From the NCBI GenBank assembly GCA_000174895.1, contig ACOK01000082.1, forward strand, positions 1 through 48,023: 48,023 nucleotides of DNA, given 5' to 3'. A program made the position numbers and the translations under genes. The notes beneath the pieces were generated by a model that was given only the letters and a program-made list of their open reading frames with translations, was not told the origin of the DNA and searched no databases. This stretch comes from Ruminococcus flavefaciens FD-1. Its GTDB lineage: Bacteria; Bacillota; Clostridia; Oscillospirales; Ruminococcaceae. Shown here in pieces: positions 6,349 to 14,427 of this stretch (within the stretch, counting starts at the first letter, position 1; every line of letters starts with the position of its first letter).

Positions 6349-8925
6349 ATGAGGATGAAAAAAATATTCAGCTCCATGACTGCGGCCGCATTGATCATCA
6401 GTGCTGTGCCATCGCTGCCGTGTATCACCGCACATGGCAGAGATGCCGCAGCGGTCATCTCGGATGAAATAGGATTTGTAGGAAATCTTTTCTGCATTTC
6501 TGACAACGGCAGCGCAGACCATGCTGAATTGCAGTGGAGCACAACACTTTCCGCCAAAAGCTACACTCTCTATCGCTCAACGGACAAAAACAGCGGATAT
6601 GAGCCTGTTTACAGCGGAAACGGAAATTCATGGCAGGATAATTCCATGGAGATGGGTAAGGATTATTTTTATCAGCTTGAAGTCACAACTGACAAGGGTA
6701 CCGCTTATTCCGAGATAAGGGAGCTTACACCTTGTGAAGTGCCCGGCGGACTAAGTAAATATGACAATCAGCATGGCAGCAATCTTGTCTATGAGACCAA
6801 TGGCACTAAGGTAGGCAATACCTACTACAGTTATTCGCTGAAAAGTCATCCCGGGCAGAATGACATTTATCTTGCCGAGACAACTTCCACCGATGGCATT
6901 CATTTCGGAAACGAGAGAAATGTAGCAGATTCTTCGCAGAATAAGGATCTCGCCAGCTGTAAAATAGAATCAGTGCATATTGAATATGCCGAGAAGACGG
7001 GACAGATAGTGGTCTGGGCGCATTGGGAAAAGCCCAGCGGCTACAGCGACGGCAAGGCTCTTGTAATTACTGGCACCCCCGGCGGAACCTTCAAGGTACA
7101 TCATGTATACAATCCTCTGGATATACAGGTGCGTGATATGGCTGTATTCTTTGATGATGACGGAACAGGCTATCTTATTGCAGCTGCCAATAAATCAGGA
7201 CAGGGTGCGAATGCTACAATTTACATATTCAAAATGAACAGCGACTACAGTGACGTAACTGAGGTAGTCAAGACTCTCCATGAAAATCAGTACCGTGAAT
7301 TCCCGAATATGATAAAGAAGGACGGCTACTACTTCCTTTTCACATCACAGGCAGCAGGATGGTATCCCAGCAGCGGAGCATATACTGTTACAAAGGATCT
7401 GAAAGGCAAGTGGAGTGACCTTCGCAGTATCGGAAACACCTCAACTTTCTCGTCGCAGTCAGGCTGGATACTGAATCTGAAGGATAAGAATTATATGATG
7501 CACGCTTATCGCTGGCTGAAGGGAAGCGGTACAAGCGGAACTACACTTTGTCCGCTTTATTTTGATAACGGATTTGCTTTTTATGATTACTGCCCCACAT
7601 TCAGATACAGCACAAAGACAGGCGATCTTTATCCGGTGCAGGAAGGTGAACTTCTGTCTCAGGACAGGCCTGCATCTGCTTCAATCTCATCAAAGAGCAA
7701 CGAATCACCTGCTAAAGCGTTTGACGGTTCCTATCAGAGCGGATTCAAAGCTATAGACGATAATAAGAAATGGCCTTTCTACCTTCAGGTAGACCTGGAA
7801 AGAGTCTGCGACCTCGCCAATATCCAGACCTCATGGTTCATCTACAAAGGCTCTGAGGCTTATTATACCTATACTGTAGAAGGCAGTATCGACGGTCAGC
7901 ACTGGGAGAAGCTCCTTGACCGCACAAATAAGAATGACGAGACTATTACCAAGACATACGGATTTACAAGTGATATGCTAAAAGGTAAGGCGAGATATGT
8001 CCGTCTCAATGTCCAGAATGCCACGCTACAGAATAATCCCAATAACAACTGGTACACTCCGAACGTATTTGAAGTAAAGGTTTTCGGTACTCCGATAAGT
8101 GAAGCATCTGCTCCTGAGCCGATAGTGAAGTATGATTTTGAGACATCATCAGGAGGCACAGTTAAGGATATAAGCGGAAACGGCAATGATATGAGATTGT
8201 CGGGTAATGCCTCTGTATCCGCAGACGGCGAAAGGGGCAATGTGCTTGTTCTTGACGGAAGCACTGATACATACGGAGCAATGCCTGACGGACTTCTTGA
8301 CGGTGTTCGTGATTATACTGTCAGCATGGATATAAAGTCTCAGTCGGAAGGCGATTTCTTCACTTTTGCTCAGGGACAGGATAAGGAGAAGTATGCGTTC
8401 TTAAAAGTTGCAAAAGATCATTTCAGGTTCCAGACCACCACAGATACCTGGAGAGGCGAGAGCGGATTCAGGTACGACCTTGACGGTACAAGGTGGCATA
8501 ACTATACTCTCGTTGTCAACGGTGCTGTAGGAAAGCTCTACGTGGACGGAGAACTGGTCAAAGAGACAAGTGATCTTACTACAGGACCTGCTGATATGGG
8601 AAGCAAGCAGAGCTGCCTCATCGGTAAGTCGTATTATCCGGAGGATATTATGTTCAGCGGCAGTATCGATGATCTGGCAATTTATAAAAATGCCCTGACA
8701 GAGTCTGAAGTGAAAGCTATGCTTGGCAAGGGAAAAGATGTTCCTGTATCTGTCAGAGGCGATGTCAATGGTGACAATGAATTCAATGCCTCCGATCTTG
8801 TGACTATGCAGAAATATCTCCTTGGAGCAGGTACACTCAAAACACCTGAGAACGGCGATCTTGATTCTGATAATACGTTGGATGTATTTGACCTTATCTC
8901 CATGAGAAAGCTGATACTCAGATAA
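6349..8925 (+). CDS. Secreted dockerin-bearing GH43-like glycosidase with CBM32-like and LamG domains
   Basis: 858 residues. Order: signal peptide (1 to about 33), fibronectin-like domain (about 40-130), five-bladed propeller resembling GH43 (about 135-430), discoidin/CBM32-like domain (about 435-600), LamG-like domain (about 605-785) and a type I dockerin (802-858) with two Ca-binding repeats starting DVNGDNEFNASD and DLDSDNTLDVFD. The blocks KIESVHIEY, VRDMAVFFDDDGTGYLI, REFPNMIKKDGYYFLFTS and GWYPSSGAY look most like subfamily GH43_24, the exo-beta-1,3-galactanases; this is from memory of the pattern. The start at 6349 is chosen for TAGGAG seven bases upstream; the frame is open to 6331. 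The product should be exported and docked onto a cohesin scaffold. Likely substrate: arabinogalactan side or main chains. Confidence 0.85.
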   Translation: MRMKKIFSSMTAAALIISAVPSLPCITAHGRDAAAVISDEIGFVGNLFCISDNGSADHAELQWSTTLSAKSYTLYRSTDKNSGYEPVYSGNGNSWQDNSMEMGKDYFYQLEVTTDKGTAYSEIRELTPCEVPGGLSKYDNQHGSNLVYETNGTKVGNTYYSYSLKSHPGQNDIYLAETTSTDGIHFGNERNVADSSQNKDLASCKIESVHIEYAEKTGQIVVWAHWEKPSGYSDGKALVITGTPGGTFKVHHVYNPLDIQVRDMAVFFDDDGTGYLIAAANKSGQGANATIYIFKMNSDYSDVTEVVKTLHENQYREFPNMIKKDGYYFLFTSQAAGWYPSSGAYTVTKDLKGKWSDLRSIGNTSTFSSQSGWILNLKDKNYMMHAYRWLKGSGTSGTTLCPLYFDNGFAFYDYCPTFRYSTKTGDLYPVQEGELLSQDRPASASISSKSNESPAKAFDGSYQSGFKAIDDNKKWPFYLQVDLERVCDLANIQTSWFIYKGSEAYYTYTVEGSIDGQHWEKLLDRTNKNDETITKTYGFTSDMLKGKARYVRLNVQNATLQNNPNNNWYTPNVFEVKVFGTPISEASAPEPIVKYDFETSSGGTVKDISGNGNDMRLSGNASVSADGERGNVLVLDGSTDTYGAMPDGLLDGVRDYTVSMDIKSQSEGDFFTFAQGQDKEKYAFLKVAKDHFRFQTTTDTWRGESGFRYDLDGTRWHNYTLVVNGAVGKLYVDGELVKETSDLTTGPADMGSKQSCLIGKSYYPEDIMFSGSIDDLAIYKNALTESEVKAMLGKGKDVPVSVRGDVNGDNEFNASDLVTMQKYLLGAGTLKTPENGDLDSDNTLDVFDLISMRKLILR

Positions 8926-8940
8926 TTATACTATAAACAA

Positions 8941-8972
8941 TGCCCCTGAGCGTTTCAAAGCGTTCAGGGGCA
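8941..8972. terminator. Bidirectional terminator between convergent genes
   Basis: TGCCCCTGAGCG pairs with CGTTCAGGGGCA around a short loop (one G-T pair). It lies between the convergent GH43-like and solute-binding-protein genes. The T tracts are short on both sides. Confidence 0.7.
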
Positions 8973-8978
8973 TGATTA

Positions 8979-10613
8979 TTACTTGGAGTTGTCTGTTCTT
9001 CTGTGTACTTCAGCAGTCAACTCGTCGAAATAGATCTGAGTATCGATATCATTGTAGACTTCGGTGTATTCTTTCCAGGTTTTCCCGAAATCGCTGCTCA
9101 TTACCAGAAGCGGCAGATATTTGTGCTTTGCTTCGTCGATCTGCTTCATTATCTTTCCGTAATCGGTATCGGATGTGATAGCGTTATTGAATGACCACAT
9201 AGGATACCACGGAGGATTCTCAGGAGCTTCATTCAGCAGTTCAACATATGTTTTTACGCCGTAAGCTTCGAGGCAGCGCTTCACCTCATCGGATAAGCCC
9301 TGGAAGAACTCGTCAGGCTGGCAGGAAGGACTGTAGGCGTTTATGCCGTCTTTGAGCATTCCCTGGTAATACGGCATATATTCATATCCGCATCTGTGCG
9401 AATATATATAGTCAGCGTCATTCCAGCGCTCTTTCTGCTTGTCTGTCTGATAGAAAACTCCGCCTTCACCGACCATATAGTCAATACCCTCAACTCCCCA
9501 GAATCTGAGATTATGTATCTCGGGTTCGAGAAGATCGTTAATGAATTTTACTGCTTCTTCCGGTGCAGTACAGCTTATAGAAATACCTGTACCCGTAGAA
9601 TCATTGAAAGCTGTTCTGTCGTGATAGTGTTCTTCTATGCCTTCGTCAATGGTAACTCCTATCGGGATATAAGTACAGTCAGGCGGAAGTTCTCGGGTAG
9701 AATAATCGAAATTCCAGTGCTGATCCACCATGCCCAGAACCTTTCCGGAAGCGATTTTGCTGTAATACTGATCAGATGACATTACGAAGCATTCCTGATC
9801 GATAATACCTTTTACGTATTCATCATTAAGTTTGTTGAACCATCTCTTAGCAGTAGGGGAGAGGTTGTAGTCGTAAGCTTCAAGAGTTTCGGGATTGACC
9901 TTGCAGCAGCCGTCGTTGGGGAAGCCGTCAAGGAACATAGGCGGATTGTCGAGAGCGAAGAACCACGCATCATTAGCCTGTATCTCATATCCGATAAATG
10001 GCTCTCCGTCTGAATCTGTGGGATTTGCTTCAAGGAAATCTTCCAGCACATCGAAGTACTGATCGAGAGTTTTTATTTTAGGATATCCTGCCCATTCAAG
10101 GACTTTTACCTGCATCCAGAAAGCCTCTCCGTTATGAACAGGGTCAACATCTTTCATGTAAGTAGATGAGAATAGAGGAATATAGTAGATATGACCGTCA
10201 TCTGCACGTACTCTGTCCCATTCGCTGTCTGTGCATAGGTTTCGGATATTCGGGTATTTGTCCCAGTAATTGTCGAGAGGGATGAAGCTGCCTTCTTTGA
10301 TAAGCTTCTGGCAGTTTTCAGCATCGGGCGAAATGAAATCAGGATATTTGTCAGATATCATCATATCGCTGAATATTTTATTTATATCATCCTGATCTTC
10401 CAGCCATGTCTGTTTAATGTATGCACCTGTTTTTTCGGCAATAAGCTGCTGTATTTCGTTTTTATCTGATATAGCATTATTTCGTGCTGCGAAAAAACCG
10501 GTGAATTCTCTTATCTGTTTTTCGTCAGATTTTAACTCTTTTGCTGAACAGCCGACTGATGTCAGCATTAAAGCAGCAGTTGAGAGGATAGCAGCAGTTT
10601 TTTTGATTTTCAT
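8979..10613 (-). CDS. Extracellular solute-binding lipoprotein (sugar type)
   Basis: 544 residues. A lipoprotein signal with TSVGC puts the lipidated cysteine at C22. The rest looks like the large family 1 solute-binding proteins of the LplA/YtcQ kind that bind oligosaccharides, with FIPLDNYWDKYPNI, aromatic residues across the cleft and a C-terminal TDYGKIMKQIDEA segment. Such proteins usually work with ABC permeases, but none is encoded here. Instead the gene starts one base after the stop of a YesM-like sensor, with its ribosome site inside that gene's end. It may act as the ligand-capturing part of the sensor rather than a transporter part, or serve permeases elsewhere. The ligand is unknown. 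Confidence 0.88.
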   Translation of the reverse strand: MKIKKTAAILSTAALMLTSVGCSAKELKSDEKQIREFTGFFAARNNAISDKNEIQQLIAEKTGAYIKQTWLEDQDDINKIFSDMMISDKYPDFISPDAENCQKLIKEGSFIPLDNYWDKYPNIRNLCTDSEWDRVRADDGHIYYIPLFSSTYMKDVDPVHNGEAFWMQVKVLEWAGYPKIKTLDQYFDVLEDFLEANPTDSDGEPFIGYEIQANDAWFFALDNPPMFLDGFPNDGCCKVNPETLEAYDYNLSPTAKRWFNKLNDEYVKGIIDQECFVMSSDQYYSKIASGKVLGMVDQHWNFDYSTRELPPDCTYIPIGVTIDEGIEEHYHDRTAFNDSTGTGISISCTAPEEAVKFINDLLEPEIHNLRFWGVEGIDYMVGEGGVFYQTDKQKERWNDADYIYSHRCGYEYMPYYQGMLKDGINAYSPSCQPDEFFQGLSDEVKRCLEAYGVKTYVELLNEAPENPPWYPMWSFNNAITSDTDYGKIMKQIDEAKHKYLPLLVMSSDFGKTWKEYTEVYNDIDTQIYFDELTAEVHRRTDNSK

Positions 10614-10614
10614 A

Positions 10615-12213
10615 CTATTCCACCTTCTCTTTCTGATACTTGATCCTGAATGTTACTTTAAAACTGTCTTTATCTTTTATTTCTGCATCTACACTGCTGC
10701 CAAGGCAGTGTTTGAGACGGAGATATGGATTGATCCTGCTGCTTCTGTCAAATGAGTATTCATCGCTTATGCCGTTTTCTTCAAAAATAGCGTGAAACTT
10801 GAGAGTGTCAGAGGACTTGGGCGCTGTATCGCTGAGGAAGCTTATAAAAGCCTGATCGTCCCGTCTGTGCAGGTTGATGCTTACATTGCTGAATGTTCTG
10901 AAAATGTCGTCAGCAATAAGTAAGAGAGAATAGGCAGGTATCAGTATTTTTTCTGATCCAAAGATATTGCCGTTTATCTCTGCACCTTTGATATCAGCGA
11001 ATTGTTCAAGCTGTTCTATCTCTGAACCGAGGGTGACGTATTCATCGCTGATATGTCTGTTGAAGTCAGGAAACTTATTGATAATGGTGAGTTCGGCATC
11101 AAGACGCATAGCTGTGGCATAGAGAGAGTCATAATCAGAGATCTTCTGCATCAGAGAATCACTGCTCATTTTGTATTCACTGCCTTTGAGTTTTAGCCTT
11201 TCTGACATCGAGCAGCATATGTCCAGTAAAGTTCCTATTTCGTCTTTACCGTTCCGCCCCTTTACAAGAGAGGGTGTACTGCCTGATTTATTGAAATCGT
11301 TTTCAGCAGTCCTGATCCTTCGTTTGATATTGTGACTCATCATATATCCTGTGGCAATGACCATGATTATAACAACAGCGAGGGTGATGAGAAGTATTTT
11401 ATTTACAAGAACGAAGTTTCTGAATCCGTTTTTATTTGCCTTGGAATAATACTCTATATCAGCTGAATAGTAATTCCTGGTAATGCAGTCAAACTCAGGG
11501 GTTATCTCTATCTGATCGGCCTCTGAAACATCTTCGCTGCTGCTGTAAATGAGCGTACCTCCGCTCATAAGATAAAGATCGCCGTCAAATCCGAGATTTT
11601 CAAAATTCTTCACAAGAGCTTTCTTGTTTATCTCCATACACAGAAAGCTTTCGCCTGTATCAAGACTGACGTAATCCAGCTTTCTTACAAGCACGAGAGA
11701 AGCGGTATCAGGATCAATACAGAGTATTGTGGATTTATTGAGCTTTTTGAAGCATTTATACCAGTATTCATTTTTTGCTGAATCGAGTTTCTTCAGATTT
11801 CCTCCTGTAAGAACTGTAGGATTTTCGGTGTAAATGGTACATCCGTTGACAACGTTCGTATCAGCGATCCTCATGGCTGTATTCTGCTGAAGAGGATAGT
11901 AAGCCTCATAATACTCAGATGATGAAGCGTATTTTTTATTGAGGAAAGTGTAGATCGTTTCGTTTGAGTATATATTTTTTGCAATAGCTACAGCAGTGTC
12001 AACAGCCATATCCGTGATCTGTTCCGAGGCAGTGATGACGGTTCTTTCCATCTGAGTATATTTTTCTTTCTGAGCTGCGGAAATTGCTCTCAGCATAGCT
12101 GAAAAAACCATAGCAACTGCAAGCAGCAGCCAAAAGTCAAGGACTATGAATTTCAGAGAAACGGACATATCTGAAAACGGAGTTTTTCTGGTTTTTTCCT
12201 TTTTTTCTTTCAA
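10615..12213 (-). CDS. YesM-like sensor protein without recognisable kinase motifs
   Basis: 532 residues. A first membrane helix (about 20-45), an extracellular sensor region (about 46-270), a second helix (about 272-293), a HAMP-like linker (about 294-350) and a cytoplasmic part resembling LytS/YesM histidine kinases in layout. The family's phosphoacceptor signature (QINPHFLYN) is absent, and the ATP-binding N and G boxes cannot be found; DEYVTLGSEIEQLEQFADIK and LLLIADDIFRTFSN align only loosely with the kinase core. It is therefore probably a signalling pseudokinase. It lies between a diguanylate cyclase (13 bp upstream) and a solute-binding lipoprotein (1 bp downstream), so all three are likely co-expressed. 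Confidence 0.8.
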   Translation of the reverse strand: MKEKKEKTRKTPFSDMSVSLKFIVLDFWLLLAVAMVFSAMLRAISAAQKEKYTQMERTVITASEQITDMAVDTAVAIAKNIYSNETIYTFLNKKYASSSEYYEAYYPLQQNTAMRIADTNVVNGCTIYTENPTVLTGGNLKKLDSAKNEYWYKCFKKLNKSTILCIDPDTASLVLVRKLDYVSLDTGESFLCMEINKKALVKNFENLGFDGDLYLMSGGTLIYSSSEDVSEADQIEITPEFDCITRNYYSADIEYYSKANKNGFRNFVLVNKILLITLAVVIIMVIATGYMMSHNIKRRIRTAENDFNKSGSTPSLVKGRNGKDEIGTLLDICCSMSERLKLKGSEYKMSSDSLMQKISDYDSLYATAMRLDAELTIINKFPDFNRHISDEYVTLGSEIEQLEQFADIKGAEINGNIFGSEKILIPAYSLLLIADDIFRTFSNVSINLHRRDDQAFISFLSDTAPKSSDTLKFHAIFEENGISDEYSFDRSSRINPYLRLKHCLGSSVDAEIKDKDSFKVTFRIKYQKEKVE

Positions 12214-12226
12214 ACTATCACCTCCG

Positions 12227-13513
12227 TTATCTGTCAGGCATATTTAGCTGCTTTTTCAGTTCTGTCTTTTTCTCATACATATTAGCCTCAGCCTCAGCAA
12301 CAAGGTCATCGTAAACATATTCACCTTTGGCATAAGCAAAGCCGTAGGAAAGAGCGCATTTGACGGTATCGCTTTCTCTGTTAAGAAGGTAAGGGCAGTC
12401 CCTATCGAGACGTGTAACAATATGATCGATATCACGGAAGCTGCAATCGAGCATTATCAGCACAAACTCATCTCCGCCTGTACGGAAGCAATAATCGTTC
12501 TTATCGATGAATTCCCTGATATAGTCAGCCGCTCTTTTGATTACATAATCGCCGCTCTCATGACCGTGGGTATCGTTCATGAGTTTGAGGTTGTTTACAT
12601 CGAAGTAAATGATACAGATAGACTCGCTTTTGGTGAATTTTTCGATCATACTGTGATAGCAGCGCTTGTTGAGCATCTGAGTCATACCATCATGATTAGC
12701 GTCGTAGAGGGCTTGAGAGAGGTGTTCTGCACCGCTGTTCATATCGAAGAGGATTTTCTGAAGCGCCTTACTGAGCTGACCTATCTCATCGCTGCGGTCA
12801 GTATCAAAGATAACAGAAGTGTCTTTTCCCTCTGAAGCGCTGTCATCGCCGGAAAGGTAGACGGTAGAGTCGGTTATCTGCTTTATAGGACGGAATATCT
12901 TCTTATTAAGGTAAATAACGATAATAAATACTATTATCACACTCAGTAATACAAGTCCTGCGAAAACAGCAATAAGCACCGGCAGAAAACGATATTCAAA
13001 CGGCTGATTGAGTTTAACTATTATATGTCCTGCAAGTCTGTCGTCAACAGTTCTGATCGGTCGGTAAATTGTAAGCTGTTTGCTTTCGATACGCTGTATC
13101 TCATTGCGTCCGTTGATCAGTTCGGCCTTGATGGATTCAGTATAATTATCGTAATCTACTCTTGAGCCGAGAGTCTGACCGCCCGTATCGTAAATATAGC
13201 TTCCTGCTGAATTGCTGAAAACAACAACGGAGATCCTTTCGATCACATTCTTGCTGCGGTTCTGATATGTATAAAGCTTGTTGTTGACCGAAACGAATTC
13301 GTCATTGATATTCCTGGTAGCGAAAACTTCTTTAGCAGTATCTGCGTTGATAGTAAGTTCTGAAAAATCAAGAGCGGAATCAGCAATAGACTGCTGATAT
13401 TCGGAACCTACAGACAGAACACATATAAATGATACGATAAAGCTGATAATAACAAAGTGGGCGAGAACACAGCTGATAGTAAGACCGATCCTCTTTCTTA
13501 TAGATTTAGACAT
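12227..13513 (-). CDS. Membrane diguanylate cyclase with HAMP and intact GGDEF
   Basis: 428 residues: membrane helix (about 12-35), extracellular sensor (36-175), second helix (178-202), HAMP (203-260) and GGDEF domain (263-428). The active site is intact: D305 in YFDVNNLK and GGDEF at 346-350. The product-inhibition site (RxxD) is lost, reading DKND at that place, so feedback control by c-di-GMP may be weak. It should make c-di-GMP from two GTP in response to an outside signal. It is the first gene of a minus-strand operon with the YesM-like sensor and the lipoprotein. ATG follows GGGGG; the promoter is at 13570-13598. Confidence 0.92.
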   Translation of the reverse strand: MSKSIRKRIGLTISCVLAHFVIISFIVSFICVLSVGSEYQQSIADSALDFSELTINADTAKEVFATRNINDEFVSVNNKLYTYQNRSKNVIERISVVVFSNSAGSYIYDTGGQTLGSRVDYDNYTESIKAELINGRNEIQRIESKQLTIYRPIRTVDDRLAGHIIVKLNQPFEYRFLPVLIAVFAGLVLLSVIIVFIIVIYLNKKIFRPIKQITDSTVYLSGDDSASEGKDTSVIFDTDRSDEIGQLSKALQKILFDMNSGAEHLSQALYDANHDGMTQMLNKRCYHSMIEKFTKSESICIIYFDVNNLKLMNDTHGHESGDYVIKRAADYIREFIDKNDYCFRTGGDEFVLIMLDCSFRDIDHIVTRLDRDCPYLLNRESDTVKCALSYGFAYAKGEYVYDDLVAEAEANMYEKKTELKKQLNMPDR

Positions 13514-13569
13514 TATAGACCCCCAAAAATGTTTATGTGTATAGAAAAATGCATATTAATTACATTATT

Positions 13570-13598
13570 ATTTTACACTATTTTATCCAATTTGTCAA
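13570..13598 (-). promoter_or_regulatory. Promoter of the cyclase-sensor-lipoprotein operon
   Basis: Minus strand TTGACA (13598-13593), 17 bp, TAAAAT (13575-13570). The leader is about 50 nt. Confidence 0.75.
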
Positions 13599-13756
13599 TT
13601 TTTAGAGGGCTTAAATCGTAAACGTTCATAGAAAAATTACATTTGAGTAATATTTTGTACAGATATTAAGTTTTGTAATAATTTGAAGTGTGATAAAGAA
13701 TAGTATAATAATAGGCTTATTGCACAAATATCGTTGCACAAACTTAGCAAATAAGA

Positions 13757-13794
13757 CGAAAAAAAGTTTGCCTGAGAATATCATCGGGCAAACT
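13757..13794 (-). terminator. Orphan minus-strand terminator
   Basis: Minus strand AGTTTGCC ... GGCAAACT followed by seven Ts. No gene on the minus strand obviously needs it, apart from readthrough from tRNA-Arg or an antisense RNA to the candidate ncRNA next door. Confidence 0.6.
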
Positions 13795-13795
13795 C

Positions 13796-13824
13796 TTGAC
13801 ATTATCATGAAGGATTGATATAAT
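13796..13824 (+). promoter_or_regulatory. Consensus promoter of the candidate small RNA
   Basis: TTGACA (13796-13801), 17 bp, TATAAT (13819-13824). No open reading frame follows. Confidence 0.85.
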
Positions 13825-13830
13825 ATATCA

Positions 13831-13943
13831 GGCAATAAATATTTATATAGCTGTGTGTCACTGATATTATCAGTGTATAACATAGAATAAAATTGGGTTT
13901 GTATTCAGAAGCTGCATGGTTTTTCCTGTGCAGCTTTTGAATT
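13831..13943 (+). ncRNA. Candidate small RNA, about 113 nt, unknown family
   Basis: A perfect sigma-A promoter at 13796-13824 and a terminator-like hairpin at 13909-13937 (AAGCTGCA ... TGCAGCTT, then a T-rich stretch) bracket a stretch with no usable ORF. Inside is a second hairpin, CACTGAT-ATT-ATCAGTG (13859-13875). The start is inferred from the -10 position and the end from the T tract. It is not tRNA or rRNA and I do not recognise it as 6S, tmRNA, SRP or RNase P RNA. Function unknown. Confidence 0.6.
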
Positions 13944-13971
13944 TATATACAGAAATATTTTGAGCATAAGA

Positions 13972-13998
13972 AAAACCTCACGCATTGCGTGAGGTTTA
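13972..13998 (-). terminator. Terminator of tRNA-Arg
   Basis: Minus strand AAACCTCACGC pairs with GCGTGAGGTTT and runs into TTTTTC, directly after the tRNA 3' end. Confidence 0.85.
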
Positions 13999-13999
13999 A

Positions 14000-14076
14000 T
14001 GGCGTGCCTGGAGGGATTCGAACCCCCGACCTACTGGTTCGTAGCCAGTCACTCTATCCAGCTGAGCTACAAGCAC
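14000..14076 (-). tRNA. tRNA-Arg (anticodon ACG)
   Basis: A full 77-nt cloverleaf on the minus strand. The acceptor stem GTGCTTG pairs with CAGGCAC, the anticodon stem-loop is CTGGC-TACGAAC-CAG with anticodon ACG (read as ICG), the T arm contains GGTTCGAATCC, and CCA is encoded. It has its own promoter (14096-14124) and terminator. Confidence 0.96.
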
Positions 14077-14095
14077 ATCTCTTGACGACTTTAAT

Positions 14096-14124
14096 ATTAT
14101 AGCATGAATACAAATGAAAGTCAA
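14096..14124 (-). promoter_or_regulatory. Promoter of tRNA-Arg
   Basis: Minus strand TTGACT (14124-14119), 17 bp, TATAAT (14101-14096). Confidence 0.75.
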
Positions 14125-14211
14125 TAGCTTTTTTTGAATTTGTATGAATGCATATAAAATTGCTGCAAGTTTGGACGAATATGCACATAACGTAAAAAGT
14201 GAAAAAAGTCC

Positions 14212-14240
14212 TTGACATTACAGTATTGGTATGGTATAAT
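14212..14240 (+). promoter_or_regulatory. Consensus promoter of tRNA-Lys
   Basis: TTGACA, 17 bp, TATAAT, 11 bases before the mature tRNA 5' end. Confidence 0.88.
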
Positions 14241-14251
14241 TATTTAGTCGT

Positions 14252-14327
14252 GAGACATTAGCTCAGTCGGTAGAGCATACGCCTTTTAAGCGTAGGGTCG
14301 AGGGTTCGAATCCCTCATGTCTCACCA
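14252..14327 (+). tRNA. tRNA-Lys (anticodon TTT)
   Basis: A 76-nt cloverleaf. GAGACAT pairs with ATGTCTC, the anticodon loop CTTTTAA carries TTT, the T arm contains GGTTCGAATCC, and the discriminator A plus CCA are encoded. A terminator follows at once. Confidence 0.97.
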
Positions 14328-14330
14328 ATC

Positions 14331-14360
14331 TGCGGTTCAGTTTTCTGAGCCGCATTTTTG
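14331..14360 (+). terminator. Terminator of tRNA-Lys
   Basis: TGCGGTTCAG-TTTT-CTGAGCCGCA followed by TTTTTG. Confidence 0.88.
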
Positions 14361-14385
14361 TTTATATCTGAGTTCATATTATAAT

Positions 14386-14421
14386 AAGAAGCCCTCAGCC
14401 ATTTTGTGATGACCGAGGGCG
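14386..14421 (-). terminator. Terminator of the asnB-HD-pyrB operon
   Basis: Minus strand GCCCTCGG ... CTGAGGGC followed by TTCTTATTAT, directly after the pyrB stop. Confidence 0.75.
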
Positions 14422-14427
14422 TTTCTG

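Noticed and set aside
13626..13883. 85-residue minus-strand ORF
   Set aside because: AT-rich and hydrophobic with no ribosome site or family resemblance. It lies over the small-RNA promoter and a terminator, so it is probably chance.
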